Below, one piece after another: positions 19,260 through 27,627 of a stretch of 64,000 nucleotides of DNA (position 1 is its first letter; every line of letters starts with the position of its first letter). The stretch spans positions 744,001-808,000 of the forward strand of contig NZ_JAJOZB010000001.1 of the NCBI RefSeq assembly GCF_023701745.1, read 5' to 3'. The notes below the pieces were generated by a model that was not told where the DNA came from, ran no database searches, and saw only the letters and a program-made list of their open reading frames with translations. This stretch comes from Streptomyces sp. RKAG293. GTDB lineage: Bacteria; Actinomycetota; Actinomycetes; Streptomycetales; Streptomycetaceae. Position numbers and translations under genes: made by a program.

Positions 19260-20681
19260 TCACGGCGTACTGTCGGTGAGCCGGCGCAGGGAGGCCGCCA
19301 GCTGGTCCACCTCCTCGGATGTGTTGTAGAGCGCGAGTGAGGCGCGTGCCGCGGTTTCGAGGCCGTAGTGGGCCAGTGCCGGCTGGGCGCAGTGGTGGCC
19401 GGCGCGGATGGCGATGCCGTCGCGGTCCAGCCAGTCGGCCACCGTGGCCGGGTCCTGACCCGCGAGCGTGAAGGTCAGGACGGCGATCCTGTCGGGTGCG
19501 GCGCCCACCGTCTCGAGGCCGGGGACCATGGACAGCGCCTGTTGCGCGTAGGACATCAGCCCCTGCTCGTAGGCGGCGACGGCACCCCGGTCGAAGGAGG
19601 TCAGCCAGTTCAGCGCGGCCGACAGTCCGACCACCCCGGAGATATGACCGGTGCCGGCCTCCAGCCGTTGCGGAACGGGCGCGTACGTGGTGCGGGCGAA
19701 GCTGACCGAGTCGATCATGTTGCCGCCGCCCTGCCACGGCGGCATGCTCTCCAGCACCTCCGGCTTCCCGTACAGCACACCGATGCCCGTGGGACCGAAG
19801 ATCTTGTGGCCGGAGAACACATAGAAGTCGGCATCCATCTCCTGGACGTCGACCGGGAAATGAGCGACCGCCTGTGCCCCGTCCACCAGCACCTTGGCGC
19901 CGTAGCGGTGCGCCAGCGCCGTCATCTCCCGCACCGGCGGGACGGTGCCGAGTACGTTCGACGCGTGGCTGATCGCCACGAGTTGCGTCCGCGACGAGAG
20001 CAGGTCGGCGTAGGCGTTCTGGTCGATCTGGCCGTCCGGTCCGAGCGGGACCGGAACCACGCGGGCCCGGGTCTCCTTGGCGATGAGCTGCCAGGGAACG
20101 ATGTCCGAGTGGTGCTCCAGTACCGGCACCAGGATGTCGTCCCCCGGCCCGAGGTTGGCCCGCCCCCAGCTCTGCGCGACGAGGTTGATCGCCTCCGTGG
20201 TGCCGCGCACGAAGACGATGTTCTCCGGAGACGCCGCGCCCAGGAACTCGGCGACCGCGGCCCGGCCCGCCTCGTACGCCTCGGTGGCCTCGCGCGCCAC
20301 AGTGTGCGCGCCGCGGTGGATGTTGGAGTTGGTCGCGCTGTAGTAGGCGGCGAGTGCCTCGATCACCTGACGCGGCTTCTGCGTCGTGGCGGCGTTGTCC
20401 AGCCAGACCAGCGGATGGCCGTTGACCAGGCGCTGCAGTATCGGGAAGTCCTTCCGAGCCGTCTCAGGAGAGAAGGCACCGCCCTGCCGGCCCATTCCCG
20501 ACCCCGACCCCGGCCCCGGCCCCGGCCCCGGCCCCGGAGTTGGAGCCGGATCCGCAGCCGGAGATGCGGCAGGGACCACGCTCGGGGCCGAACCCGGGGC
20601 TGAACCCGGGACCGCACCCGCGACCCCGTTCGGGGTGAGGCCGCCCAAGCCCGTGCGCTCCGTAACGTCAGGAGTAGTCAT
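19260..20681 (-). CDS. Cysteine desulfurase (SufS-type) with disordered N-terminal encapsulin-targeting extension
   Basis: This PLP enzyme removes sulfur from L-cysteine, giving alanine and a persulfide. Of 473 aa, residues about 70-473 are the class V aminotransferase fold: SGHKIFGP holds the PLP lysine (K293) and RAGHHCAQP the catalytic cysteine (C431). The first 70 residues are Pro/Ala/Gly-rich and unstructured, with TERTGLGGLTPNG near the start and a (PG)n run; family 2 encapsulin cargo desulfurases are known to carry such disordered N-terminal loading domains. The gene overlaps the shell gene by 14 bp, so cargo and shell are co-translated. It is most likely packaged inside the compartment rather than serving general Fe-S assembly. 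Confidence 0.93.
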   Translation of the reverse strand: MTTPDVTERTGLGGLTPNGVAGAVPGSAPGSAPSVVPAASPAADPAPTPGPGPGPGPGSGSGMGRQGGAFSPETARKDFPILQRLVNGHPLVWLDNAATTQKPRQVIEALAAYYSATNSNIHRGAHTVAREATEAYEAGRAAVAEFLGAASPENIVFVRGTTEAINLVAQSWGRANLGPGDDILVPVLEHHSDIVPWQLIAKETRARVVPVPLGPDGQIDQNAYADLLSSRTQLVAISHASNVLGTVPPVREMTALAHRYGAKVLVDGAQAVAHFPVDVQEMDADFYVFSGHKIFGPTGIGVLYGKPEVLESMPPWQGGGNMIDSVSFARTTYAPVPQRLEAGTGHISGVVGLSAALNWLTSFDRGAVAAYEQGLMSYAQQALSMVPGLETVGAAPDRIAVLTFTLAGQDPATVADWLDRDGIAIRAGHHCAQPALAHYGLETAARASLALYNTSEEVDQLAASLRRLTDSTP

Positions 20682-22050
20682 GGTAGTTGTGCACCTCGAC
20701 GTTCCGGAGGACGGCGGTGGCGTCCTCCACCAGCACCGCGGTGTTGAAGTAGGCCGTCATCAGGTACGAGGTGATGCCCTTCTGGTCGACGCCCATGTTC
20801 CGCATCGACAGCGCCGGTTCGACCTCGTCCTGGACCTTCGTCGGCCGCAGCCCCACCACGCCCTGCTCGGCCTCGCCCACCCGCATCAGCAGGATCGAGG
20901 TGGTGCTGGCGCCGTTGTGACCCGTGAACCCCACCTTGTCGGAGGGGAGCAGCGGCACTCCCCGCCAGGTCAGCAGGGGGCTGCCGAATCTGCTGTCCGT
21001 CACCGGGGGCACACCCCGCCGCGTACATTCCCGTCCGAAGGCGGCTATCGCCCGGGGGTGCGCGATGAAGAAGCCGGGCTGCTTCCAGACCTTCGCCAGC
21101 AGTTCGTCCAGGTCGTCGGGGGTCGGCGAGCCCGTCCGCGACTGCACCCGCTGCCCCGGTGCGACCGTGTTGAGCAGCCCGAACTCCGGGTGGTTCAGCA
21201 TCGACGACTCCTGGCGCTCGCGCAGCGCCTGGATGGTCAGATTGGCCTGGGCGCGGGTCTGGTCGATGGGCCCGTTGTAGAGATCGGCGACGCGGGTGTG
21301 CACCCGCAGCACCGTCTGCGCGAGGCTCATGTGGTACTCCCGCGGCGTGTCCTCGTAGTCCACGAACGTGCCCGGGAGGTCCGGTTCTCCGACGTGGCCG
21401 GCGCTGAGATCCACCGGCACCTCGGAGCCCGGCACGGGCATGTCCCCGGCGAGGTACGAGTCGAGTGCCGCCTGCAGGTCTTCGCTGCGGGTGGTCAGTC
21501 CGGCCAGCGCGCTGCGGTCGGCGCAGAGCGCCACTCCGGGGGTGAGGGCCTTGACCCGGTAGGGCATCGGCTCGGCGCGGGTCCAGGCGTCGAGGTCGAA
21601 GAACTGGCCGTCCCCGATCACTTCGAGCAGCGCGTCCTCACCGTATCGGCCCGTCACGCGCTTCTCGGCCCGGCCCTCCACGAGCACCCATATCCGATCG
21701 GAGGCGTCGCCCTCCGAGGCCAGTAACTGACCGGACTCGAAGGTGACCTCCGCGAACGCGGCGGCCAGTTCGGTGAGCAGCGCTTCGTCGGCGTCCCTCA
21801 GGTACGGCACCTCCCGCAGGTCCTCCGGGACGATGTGGTGGGTGCCGTCCTCGCTGTAGCTGCTGATCAGGTCGTCGCCCAGGACGAAGGTCCGGCGGCG
21901 GTTGACGCGGTAGACACCGGATTCGACGTCCACCCAGGGCAGTGCGCGCAGCAGATAGCGCGGGGTGATGCCGCGCATCTGCGGGCTGGTCTTGGTGGCG
22001 GTGGCCAGCTGCCGTGCCGCATCCGGACCGAGACTGAGTCGATCGTTCAC
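20668..22050 (-). CDS. Family 2B encapsulin shell protein with cNMP-binding-like domain
   Basis: The product self-assembles (by family knowledge) into an HK97-fold icosahedral nanocompartment. Of 460 aa, about 80-190 form a cyclic-nucleotide-binding-like insertion (SGQLLASEGDASDRIWVLVEG, GDGQFFDLDAW), the hallmark that separates 2B from 2A shells. The remainder matches the shell fold (QANLTIQALRERQESSMLNH, KVWKQPGFFIAHPRAIAAFGRECT, LLMRVGEAEQGVVGL). The GTG at 22050 follows GAGGAGG by 5 nt and is preferred over ATG at 22077. Codon 109 is TTA, rare in Streptomyces and dependent on the bldA tRNA, hinting at developmental control. Cargo is the overlapping cysteine desulfurase. Related compartments are linked to sulfur handling. 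Confidence 0.94.
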   Translation of the reverse strand: MNDRLSLGPDAARQLATATKTSPQMRGITPRYLLRALPWVDVESGVYRVNRRRTFVLGDDLISSYSEDGTHHIVPEDLREVPYLRDADEALLTELAAAFAEVTFESGQLLASEGDASDRIWVLVEGRAEKRVTGRYGEDALLEVIGDGQFFDLDAWTRAEPMPYRVKALTPGVALCADRSALAGLTTRSEDLQAALDSYLAGDMPVPGSEVPVDLSAGHVGEPDLPGTFVDYEDTPREYHMSLAQTVLRVHTRVADLYNGPIDQTRAQANLTIQALRERQESSMLNHPEFGLLNTVAPGQRVQSRTGSPTPDDLDELLAKVWKQPGFFIAHPRAIAAFGRECTRRGVPPVTDSRFGSPLLTWRGVPLLPSDKVGFTGHNGASTTSILLMRVGEAEQGVVGLRPTKVQDEVEPALSMRNMGVDQKGITSYLMTAYFNTAVLVEDATAVLRNVEVHNYHDYS

Positions 22051-22438
22051 AGGAACCTCCTCGAGGACGGGCGTCACATCCGGGCGGTGGCCAGGGGTGA
22101 CGCCGGAACGAGGTGATCGTGGTCTCCGGCATCCGCCGAGAACAAGGCGGCATTATTCGCATTGGGCCTGAAATATGTGATTCACGAAGCGTGCACCCTC
22201 GCGGCCTCGGGAATCCCAGCTGCGAGCACGCTTCCAGCCCGTATATATGACGTAATTTGTTCCCTTATTGAAGCTTTGTGATCCTGAAAGAACCCCTTGG
22301 AGGATATTCCGCCCACTTGGGCCGCCGAGGGGGCCCTGCCGGAGGCCCCGCGGGGCCTCCGAGTGGTCTCCGCAGGGCCTCCGGGAGGCCCGCCGTCCCC
22401 CGCTCGCCGGGATCCGCCAGAAGTGTGACAGTGGAGAG
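22051..22438. other. Divergent promoter region of the encapsulin operon, AT-rich patch and palindrome
   Basis: The 388-bp region between the minus-strand encapsulin operon and a plus-strand small gene contains a patch unusually rich in A/T for this genome (about 22145-22290), likely promoter DNA. A perfect 22-bp palindrome lies at 22340-22361 within several overlapping GGAGGCC/GGCCTCC repeats (22320-22400), which could act as a terminator or operator. No credible gene was seen here. Confidence 0.55.
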
Positions 22439-22711
22439 ATGAGCTGGGCGTCATGGACAACCACAGGTGTCTTCGCCGGCCGTGGCGGGGTGCGCACCGA
22501 CGAGGTCGGAATCCTGACGGGCGACCTCACCGTGCACACCACCTGGTCCGGCGGCGAGGCACGGGTCGCCGTGCAGTACAGCGGCTCATCGGACTGGTTC
22601 ACAATGACCGGCAGCCCCATCCCCTGCCCGTCGGAGACGGAGAGCCGGACACTGCACGAAGAGGTGGTCCACGCGGTGCGCGCCGGCACGGCCGCCACCG
22701 TCCCGCACTGA
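22439..22711 (+). CDS. Small hypothetical protein
   Basis: The 90-aa product was not recognised. Codon use is typical of the genome and the sequence is soluble, with no signal peptide or membrane segment. Blocks such as GDLTVHTTWSGGEARVAVQYSGSSDWFTMTG look like alternating beta strands, followed by a Glu-rich helix (LHEEVVHAVRAG). GGAG lies very close to the ATG (about 2 nt), so the start may be imperfect. It diverges from the encapsulin operon. Confidence 0.65.
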   Translation: MSWASWTTTGVFAGRGGVRTDEVGILTGDLTVHTTWSGGEARVAVQYSGSSDWFTMTGSPIPCPSETESRTLHEEVVHAVRAGTAATVPH

Positions 22712-23202
22712 ACGCGAGCCCCCGCGCAGCGGGCGTCCGTTCCGTCCGTTCTCTCCGGAGGAGGACGGGACAGGCCGTCGGTTGGACCCCTGCGCGCCGT
22801 GGACCGGCGCCGTGATCCGGGCCGCAAGAGGTCTCCCCCGTCACCGAAAGAAGTCCGGCCGTCGCGGTCGGGCGATTGTTCATGCCCGGCCAGGGAACGG
22901 TCCCGCACCCGTGCCTGGGGAATGACGGCGCGGTCCGTGACCACGATCAGCAGAGAGCCGTCTCGTTGGCGCTGACGGTGGTGCACCCGGCCCTTCGGTG
23001 CTGGAGAGCGCTCCCCCAAGGGCGTTGGCGACGGCGGCCAGGAGACGCAGGCGGCCGGGCCCACTCGAGCCGGACCGGAGCATTACCCCCTCAACACCCT
23101 CTTTATGCCCGTGAGTTCATCTTCTATTGACATGTTCGCGCGGCCGACGAAACACTGTTGACGCTTTCGGAGAGCGCTCTCCCACAGGTCTTGGAGGCCC
23201 GC
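22712..23202. promoter_or_regulatory. Intergenic region with glucan-type promoter and operator for the DUF1996 gene
   Basis: The first part of this 491-bp stretch shows nothing convincing apart from a near-palindrome around 23003-23016 (ggagagcgctcccc). Its end carries TTGACA at 23127-23132, a weak -10 (aacact, 23151-23156) and the perfect 14-bp palindrome ggagagcgctctcc at 23169-23182. The palindrome recurs at the two other glucan-related promoters at matching distance from TTGACA. Confidence 0.8.
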
Positions 23203-24243
23203 ATGGTACGCAAGTCCAGACTCTTCTCCGGTGGTCTGATCGCCACCGCCGCCGCTCTGGTGGCGTTCGGGTTGAATACGATCGGCGCCACCGCCACCCC
23301 TGGCGCCGACCCCGCCGCCCAGGCGGCGTCCCACCTCGGGCACACCGCCGCCATGATGGCGGCCCCGGCCGGGACCTACGTACTCGCCGACCCGCAGGTC
23401 ACCGGCGTGGTCCCGTCCCAGGCAACCCCGCCCAACCGGTACTTCCACGAGTTCCAGGCCAACTGCTCGGTCACCCGCAACATCCCGGACGATCCGATCG
23501 TCTACCCCGGCCAGCCCGGCGCCTCGCACGATCACACCTTCATGGGCAACACCACGACGGACGCGAACAGCACCCAGGCTTCGCTGAACGCCGGCGGCAC
23601 CTCGTGCAAGGCGCCCGGCGACAAGAGCGGTTACTGGATGCCGACGCTCTACAACGGCAACCAGGTCATCAAGCCGATCGGGCCCCAGGTCATCTACTAC
23701 AAGACCAATCTGATCGACTACACCAGCGTCCGGCCGTTCCCCAAGGGACTGCGCTTCGTCGTCGGCAGCCCGATGGCGACCGCCGACCAGTTCCGGCAGG
23801 ACCCGGGGTACGTGGCGGGCTGGGAGTGCGGTGACAGCTACCACAACATCGACTTCCCGGTCACCTGCACGCCGGGCAGCCAGCTCAACATCCGATACCA
23901 GGCCCCCAGTTGCTGGGACGGCAAGTACCTGGACACCCCCGACCACAAGAGCCACATGGCCTACCCGGTCAACGGCCGGTGCACGGCGGACCACCCGGTC
24001 GCCCTGCCGATGATCGAGTTCAAGATGGCCTTCCCGGTCTCCGGAGACATGTCCCAGGTCCGGCTCTCCAGCGGCCGGGCCTTCTCGTTCCACTACGACT
24101 TCTACAACGCCTGGGACGCACCCACCCTCAGCGCCCTGGTCACCCACTGCATCGACGGCGGCCTGCAGTGCGACGCCCGCGGCTACGACCAGACCCACCC
24201 CGAGGCCGGCGCCGCCCTCAACGACCAGTACGTCCTCCCGTAG
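23203..24243 (+). CDS. Secreted DUF1996 domain protein
   Basis: This 346-aa protein starts with a signal peptide (MVRKSRLFSGGLIATAAALV) and continues as a DUF1996 domain, a family of unknown function found in fungi and actinomycetes. Recognisable pieces are the N-terminal FHEFQANCSV, the His-rich SHDHTFMGNTTT, SGYWMPTLYNG, and the C-terminal SCWDGKYLDTPDHKSHMAYP and FHYDFYNAWD motifs, with conserved Cys pairs. GGAGG lies 5 nt before the ATG. Its promoter carries the same GAGAGCGCTCTC operator as the adjacent GH16-type enzyme and glucoside importer, so a role in extracellular glucan binding or degradation is inferred. Confidence 0.9.
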   Translation: MVRKSRLFSGGLIATAAALVAFGLNTIGATATPGADPAAQAASHLGHTAAMMAAPAGTYVLADPQVTGVVPSQATPPNRYFHEFQANCSVTRNIPDDPIVYPGQPGASHDHTFMGNTTTDANSTQASLNAGGTSCKAPGDKSGYWMPTLYNGNQVIKPIGPQVIYYKTNLIDYTSVRPFPKGLRFVVGSPMATADQFRQDPGYVAGWECGDSYHNIDFPVTCTPGSQLNIRYQAPSCWDGKYLDTPDHKSHMAYPVNGRCTADHPVALPMIEFKMAFPVSGDMSQVRLSSGRAFSFHYDFYNAWDAPTLSALVTHCIDGGLQCDARGYDQTHPEAGAALNDQYVLP

Positions 24244-24319
24244 TCCGGCACCACCGGCACCACACTCCACTCCCCACCTGAGTACTCCACCCCCACCTCA
24301 GCGCTCTCCGTGCACAGCA

Positions 24320-24354
24320 CTCGGCCGGCCCGGTAACTCACCGGGCCGGCCGAG
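24320..24354. terminator. Bidirectional hairpin terminator
   Basis: A perfect 15-bp stem (24320-24334 with 24340-24354) and 5-nt loop separates the convergent DUF1996 and GH16-fusion genes. Confidence 0.9.
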
Positions 24355-24390
24355 GTCGTCACCAGATACGCCGGCCGCCGCCGGCCGCCG

Positions 24391-27300
24391 TCAGCTGTAG
24401 ACGCCGAACTCGTACAGCGAGTAGCCGTACGCGGTCCCGCGCTGCGTCATGTTCAGCCGCACGTATCGGCCGGACGCGTTGACGGCGAGGTCCTCGATAC
24501 CGCCGGTGCCGGTCGTGGTGGAGTACGCCGTGCTCCAATTGGTCCCGTCGTTCGACGTCTGGACCTGGTACGCCTTGCCGTAGGCGCCCTCCCAGCCGAG
24601 CTGCACGTGGTGCAGTGCGGTGGCCTGGCCCAGGTCCACCTGGAGCCACTGCGGGTCGCTCCACTCACTGGCCCAGCGGGTGTCCCACTTGCCGTCCGTG
24701 GTGTTGGACGGCGGGAAGGGCGCACCGTTGCCCTGCGACTGGTAGGTCGACGCGGTGGTCGGCCTGCCGAGGGCGACGTTGGTGCCGTTGACCGGTGGGG
24801 CGGTCACCCGGAAGGACCTGGTCTCGATGCCCACGTTGCCGTGCCCGTCGTAGGCGTAGACGTAGACCTTCCACACCCCCAGCGTCTTCGGGGCGGTGAC
24901 GGTGAAGCGGCCGTCGCCGGTCTGGGTGAAGGTGACCTGCTGGAAGCCGGTGTTCCCGTCGACGTACTTGCTGGTGTACATCAGCTGGTAGCGCAGCGCG
25001 TCGCCGTCGGGGTCGGAGGTGGTGGTGCTGACCGTGAAGGTGCCGCCGGCCGGCACGGTCGTGGTGTTGCTGAGGTTCATCGCGCTGATCACCGGCGGGG
25101 TGTTGGTCTGCGGGGTGCCGCCGTAGTCCTTGGCGACGGAGTAGTAGGCAAGCCGCTTCCAGCCGCTGGGGCGGACGTTGAACCAGACGCCGCCGAAATC
25201 GTTCTCGTTGCCGTAGTGGAACATCGTGGCACCGAGTGCGACCCCGGTGTGCCCGGAAATGCAGTTCCAGGCGCTGAGGTAGCCGTCGCGCTTCTGGATG
25301 TCGGTGGGCTCGGCCGGGACGCCGTTCGCGTCGTTGGGCACCTCCCACTCGCCGGCCTCGCCGGACTCGGTGACGATGTACGGCTTGGTGTAGCCGCCGT
25401 CGGTCCAGTTCTTCCTGACGTCGCAGACCGCGCCGTAGGAGTTGACGGCGTACAGGTCCAGGCTCGGGGTACTCGTCTTGTAGTACGCCCAGGCGCCGGT
25501 CCAGGCGTCGGTGGAGGTCACGGGGTGGTTGGGGTCGATGGCGTGGATCGCCTGGGTGACCTGCTCGACGAACTGGGCGTAGGCGACGCGCTGTTGCTCG
25601 ATCGCTGGTCCCGAGTAGTGGTCCTGCATGGTGAGCAGCACCTCGTTGCCGACGTCCCACATCAGGACGCCGGGATGGTCCTTGTAGGTGGTCACCCACT
25701 TCTTGATGTCGGCGAGGGTGGCGGCCTTGTACGCGGCGTCGTTGACGTAGTCCGCGCCCTGGTTGAGCCAGAAGCCGTTGATGACCTTCAGGCCGTAGGC
25801 GGAGGCGCTGTCCAGCAGCGCCTTGCTGCCCGCGTCCGTGCCCCAGTCGCGCAGCGTGTTGGCCCCCATCGACTTCAGATCGCGCATGTGGGCGCCGGCG
25901 GTGTCGTTGGAGGGTCCCCAGGTGATGCCCTTGACCTGGTAGGGGGCGCCGTTGACCTTGAGCTGCCAGTTGCCCTGGCCGCCGGTGACGTGCACGTCGC
26001 TGGTGCCGGTGGGCACCGGCGGGTCGGTGAGCGGAGCGGGCGCCGGGCCGGTGGTCTGCGAGACGGTGACCTGACCCACGCTGAGGGTGCCGCCGGAGCT
26101 GGTGGCGGCGGTCGGGGAGGTGCAGCCGCAGATGCTGTTGGGGTACGAACCGCCGATCGACAGGTTCAGGGAGAGGAAGAAGCCGTGGTGGACGGCCGCG
26201 TCCCAGGTGCTGACCCCGGTCTGTGACTCGTTGACCTGCCAGATCTGCTTGCCGTCGAGGTACCAGCGGATCTGTTCGTCGGACTTCGAGCGGTCGATGA
26301 TCTCGGAGTAGGTGTGGAAGCCGGTCTGGCAGCCGGTGCAGCTCGCCAGTCCGCTGCTCAGGCCGGTGTACTCGTCGCAGTTGCCGCCGGGGGCGGTGCC
26401 GCAGTGCAACGTCGCCGCCTGCTGGCTGCGGCCGTGCACGTCCGCCATGATGTCGGTCTCCCCGACGGCGGGCCAGGCGGCGGGGTTGCCGCGGTAGCCG
26501 GCGCCGGTGGCGCGGAAGGACGGCCAGTAGCCGATCGCGTTGGCGGGGTTGGGCTGCCTGATGGTCGCGGAGATCTGCAGTTGTCCGCCGGCCGGCGCGG
26601 CGAAGTCGCTGCGCCGGGTCTCGATCCGGCCCGATGTCCACGCGTCGCCGTTCTTCAGCGCGGTGATGTTCAGGTTGCCGCCGCCGTCGAGGCCGACGTT
26701 GGCCGTGGAGTCGGAAGCGGTCTCGACCTCGCCGGTGCCCCAGTTCGCCGGGCCACCGGGGTAGGACGTGCCGGTCCGGGTGATCCAGTTGCCGGCGGAG
26801 GGTGCGGTGTTGGCCGCGCCGGTGAAGTCCTCGTTCCACACGGTGGTCCAGTCACCGGCCGGCGGCGGGTCGGTAGGCGGCGGGTCGGTGGGGCCGCCAC
26901 CGCCGCCGTAGACCTGGAACTCCCACAGCGAGTAGCCGTAGCCGTTGACCCGGGCGGTGCCGTACATCCGCACGTAGCGGCCGGTGGCCGAGATGGCGAG
27001 GGTCTCGGTGCCGCCCGCTCCGGTGGTCGTGGAGTAGGGCGTGGTCCAGGTGGTGCCGTCGTCGGAGACCTGGATCTTGTACGCGGTCGCGTGGTTCTCC
27101 CACTTCAGGACGACCTGGCTGATGGCCGACGAGCTGCCGAGGTCGACCTGGAGCCACTGCGGGTCGCTCCACGCGCTGGCCCAGCGGGTGGCGGCGTTGC
27201 CGTCGACCGCGGCGGCCGCCGCCAGGCCGTCCCCTTCGGCGGACGAGGCGAGTGCGGGCCTGCCCTGGGACAGCAGAACGGGGTCGGCGGCGTGCGCGCG

Positions 27301-27420
27301 GCCGACCGGTGCGATCAGTGCGTAGAGCGCGAGGCAGAACGCGATCACGAGCGGGGCCGTCAGTCGGAGTGCGGGAGGGAGGCCGCCGCGCCGTGCGGCG
27401 GCGGAGGGGGGAGGTCGCAT
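24391..27420 (-). CDS. Secreted multidomain glucanase: discoidin CBM - GH16-like - clan GH-A barrel - Ig-like - discoidin CBM
   Basis: The 1009-aa exported protein begins with a signal peptide (ends ...GRAHA). Order: F5/8 type C carbohydrate-binding module (about 45-165), Pro/Thr linker, GH16-like domain (about 180-455), clan GH-A TIM barrel (about 480-800, WDVGNEV with the likely acid/base Glu and VTESGEAGEW with the likely nucleophile), an Ig-like domain (TFTVSTTTSDPDGD), and a second F5/8 module. The GH16 motif normally EIDIME reads ETDIMA (E321, D323, A326), so the acid/base Glu is lost by one GAG to GCG type change. The ATG has AGGA 8 nt upstream. Beta-glucan as substrate is inferred from the importer and beta-glucosidase next door. 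Confidence 0.88.
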   Translation of the reverse strand: MRPPPSAAARRGGLPPALRLTAPLVIAFCLALYALIAPVGRAHAADPVLLSQGRPALASSAEGDGLAAAAAVDGNAATRWASAWSDPQWLQVDLGSSSAISQVVLKWENHATAYKIQVSDDGTTWTTPYSTTTGAGGTETLAISATGRYVRMYGTARVNGYGYSLWEFQVYGGGGGPTDPPPTDPPPAGDWTTVWNEDFTGAANTAPSAGNWITRTGTSYPGGPANWGTGEVETASDSTANVGLDGGGNLNITALKNGDAWTSGRIETRRSDFAAPAGGQLQISATIRQPNPANAIGYWPSFRATGAGYRGNPAAWPAVGETDIMADVHGRSQQAATLHCGTAPGGNCDEYTGLSSGLASCTGCQTGFHTYSEIIDRSKSDEQIRWYLDGKQIWQVNESQTGVSTWDAAVHHGFFLSLNLSIGGSYPNSICGCTSPTAATSSGGTLSVGQVTVSQTTGPAPAPLTDPPVPTGTSDVHVTGGQGNWQLKVNGAPYQVKGITWGPSNDTAGAHMRDLKSMGANTLRDWGTDAGSKALLDSASAYGLKVINGFWLNQGADYVNDAAYKAATLADIKKWVTTYKDHPGVLMWDVGNEVLLTMQDHYSGPAIEQQRVAYAQFVEQVTQAIHAIDPNHPVTSTDAWTGAWAYYKTSTPSLDLYAVNSYGAVCDVRKNWTDGGYTKPYIVTESGEAGEWEVPNDANGVPAEPTDIQKRDGYLSAWNCISGHTGVALGATMFHYGNENDFGGVWFNVRPSGWKRLAYYSVAKDYGGTPQTNTPPVISAMNLSNTTTVPAGGTFTVSTTTSDPDGDALRYQLMYTSKYVDGNTGFQQVTFTQTGDGRFTVTAPKTLGVWKVYVYAYDGHGNVGIETRSFRVTAPPVNGTNVALGRPTTASTYQSQGNGAPFPPSNTTDGKWDTRWASEWSDPQWLQVDLGQATALHHVQLGWEGAYGKAYQVQTSNDGTNWSTAYSTTTGTGGIEDLAVNASGRYVRLNMTQRGTAYGYSLYEFGVYS

Positions 27421-27459
27421 ACCGGGAGTCCTGTCCGGGGCGTGGGGGCGGAGCGCCGG

Positions 27460-27512
27460 GAGAGCGCTCTCTGAGTGGGGTGATGGTTTCCTTCGCGTTT
27501 CCGGAGTGTCAA
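27460..27512 (-). promoter_or_regulatory. Promoter and operator of the GH16/GH-A fusion gene
   Basis: On the minus strand TTGACA (27512-27507) is followed about 18 nt later by a weak -10 and then the perfect palindrome gagagcgctctc at 27460-27471. Together with the opposite promoter this fills the 320-bp gap between the fusion enzyme and the importer operon. A LacI-type repressor of the CebR kind is the expected binder, by resemblance to the TGGGAGCGCTCCCA box. Confidence 0.8.
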
Positions 27513-27627
27513 GCGTTGTGACCGGATCGGGGGTTCTGCCGGCCGCTCCATGTCGCTGAATTGTCAGGGTTGTTGGCATTGACTCGGCCATGGCGTGGAT
27601 TCCCCGTCCCGCATCCGTCGCGAACCC

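Noticed and set aside
23003..23016. Second near-match to the GAGAGCGCTCTC operator upstream of the DUF1996 gene
   Set aside because: One arm mismatch and no promoter at the spacing seen for the three good sites; could be auxiliary but is not supported.
22876..23130. 84-codon open frame between the small gene and DUF1996
   Set aside because: No ribosome site, no coding-like third positions and no recognisable sequence.
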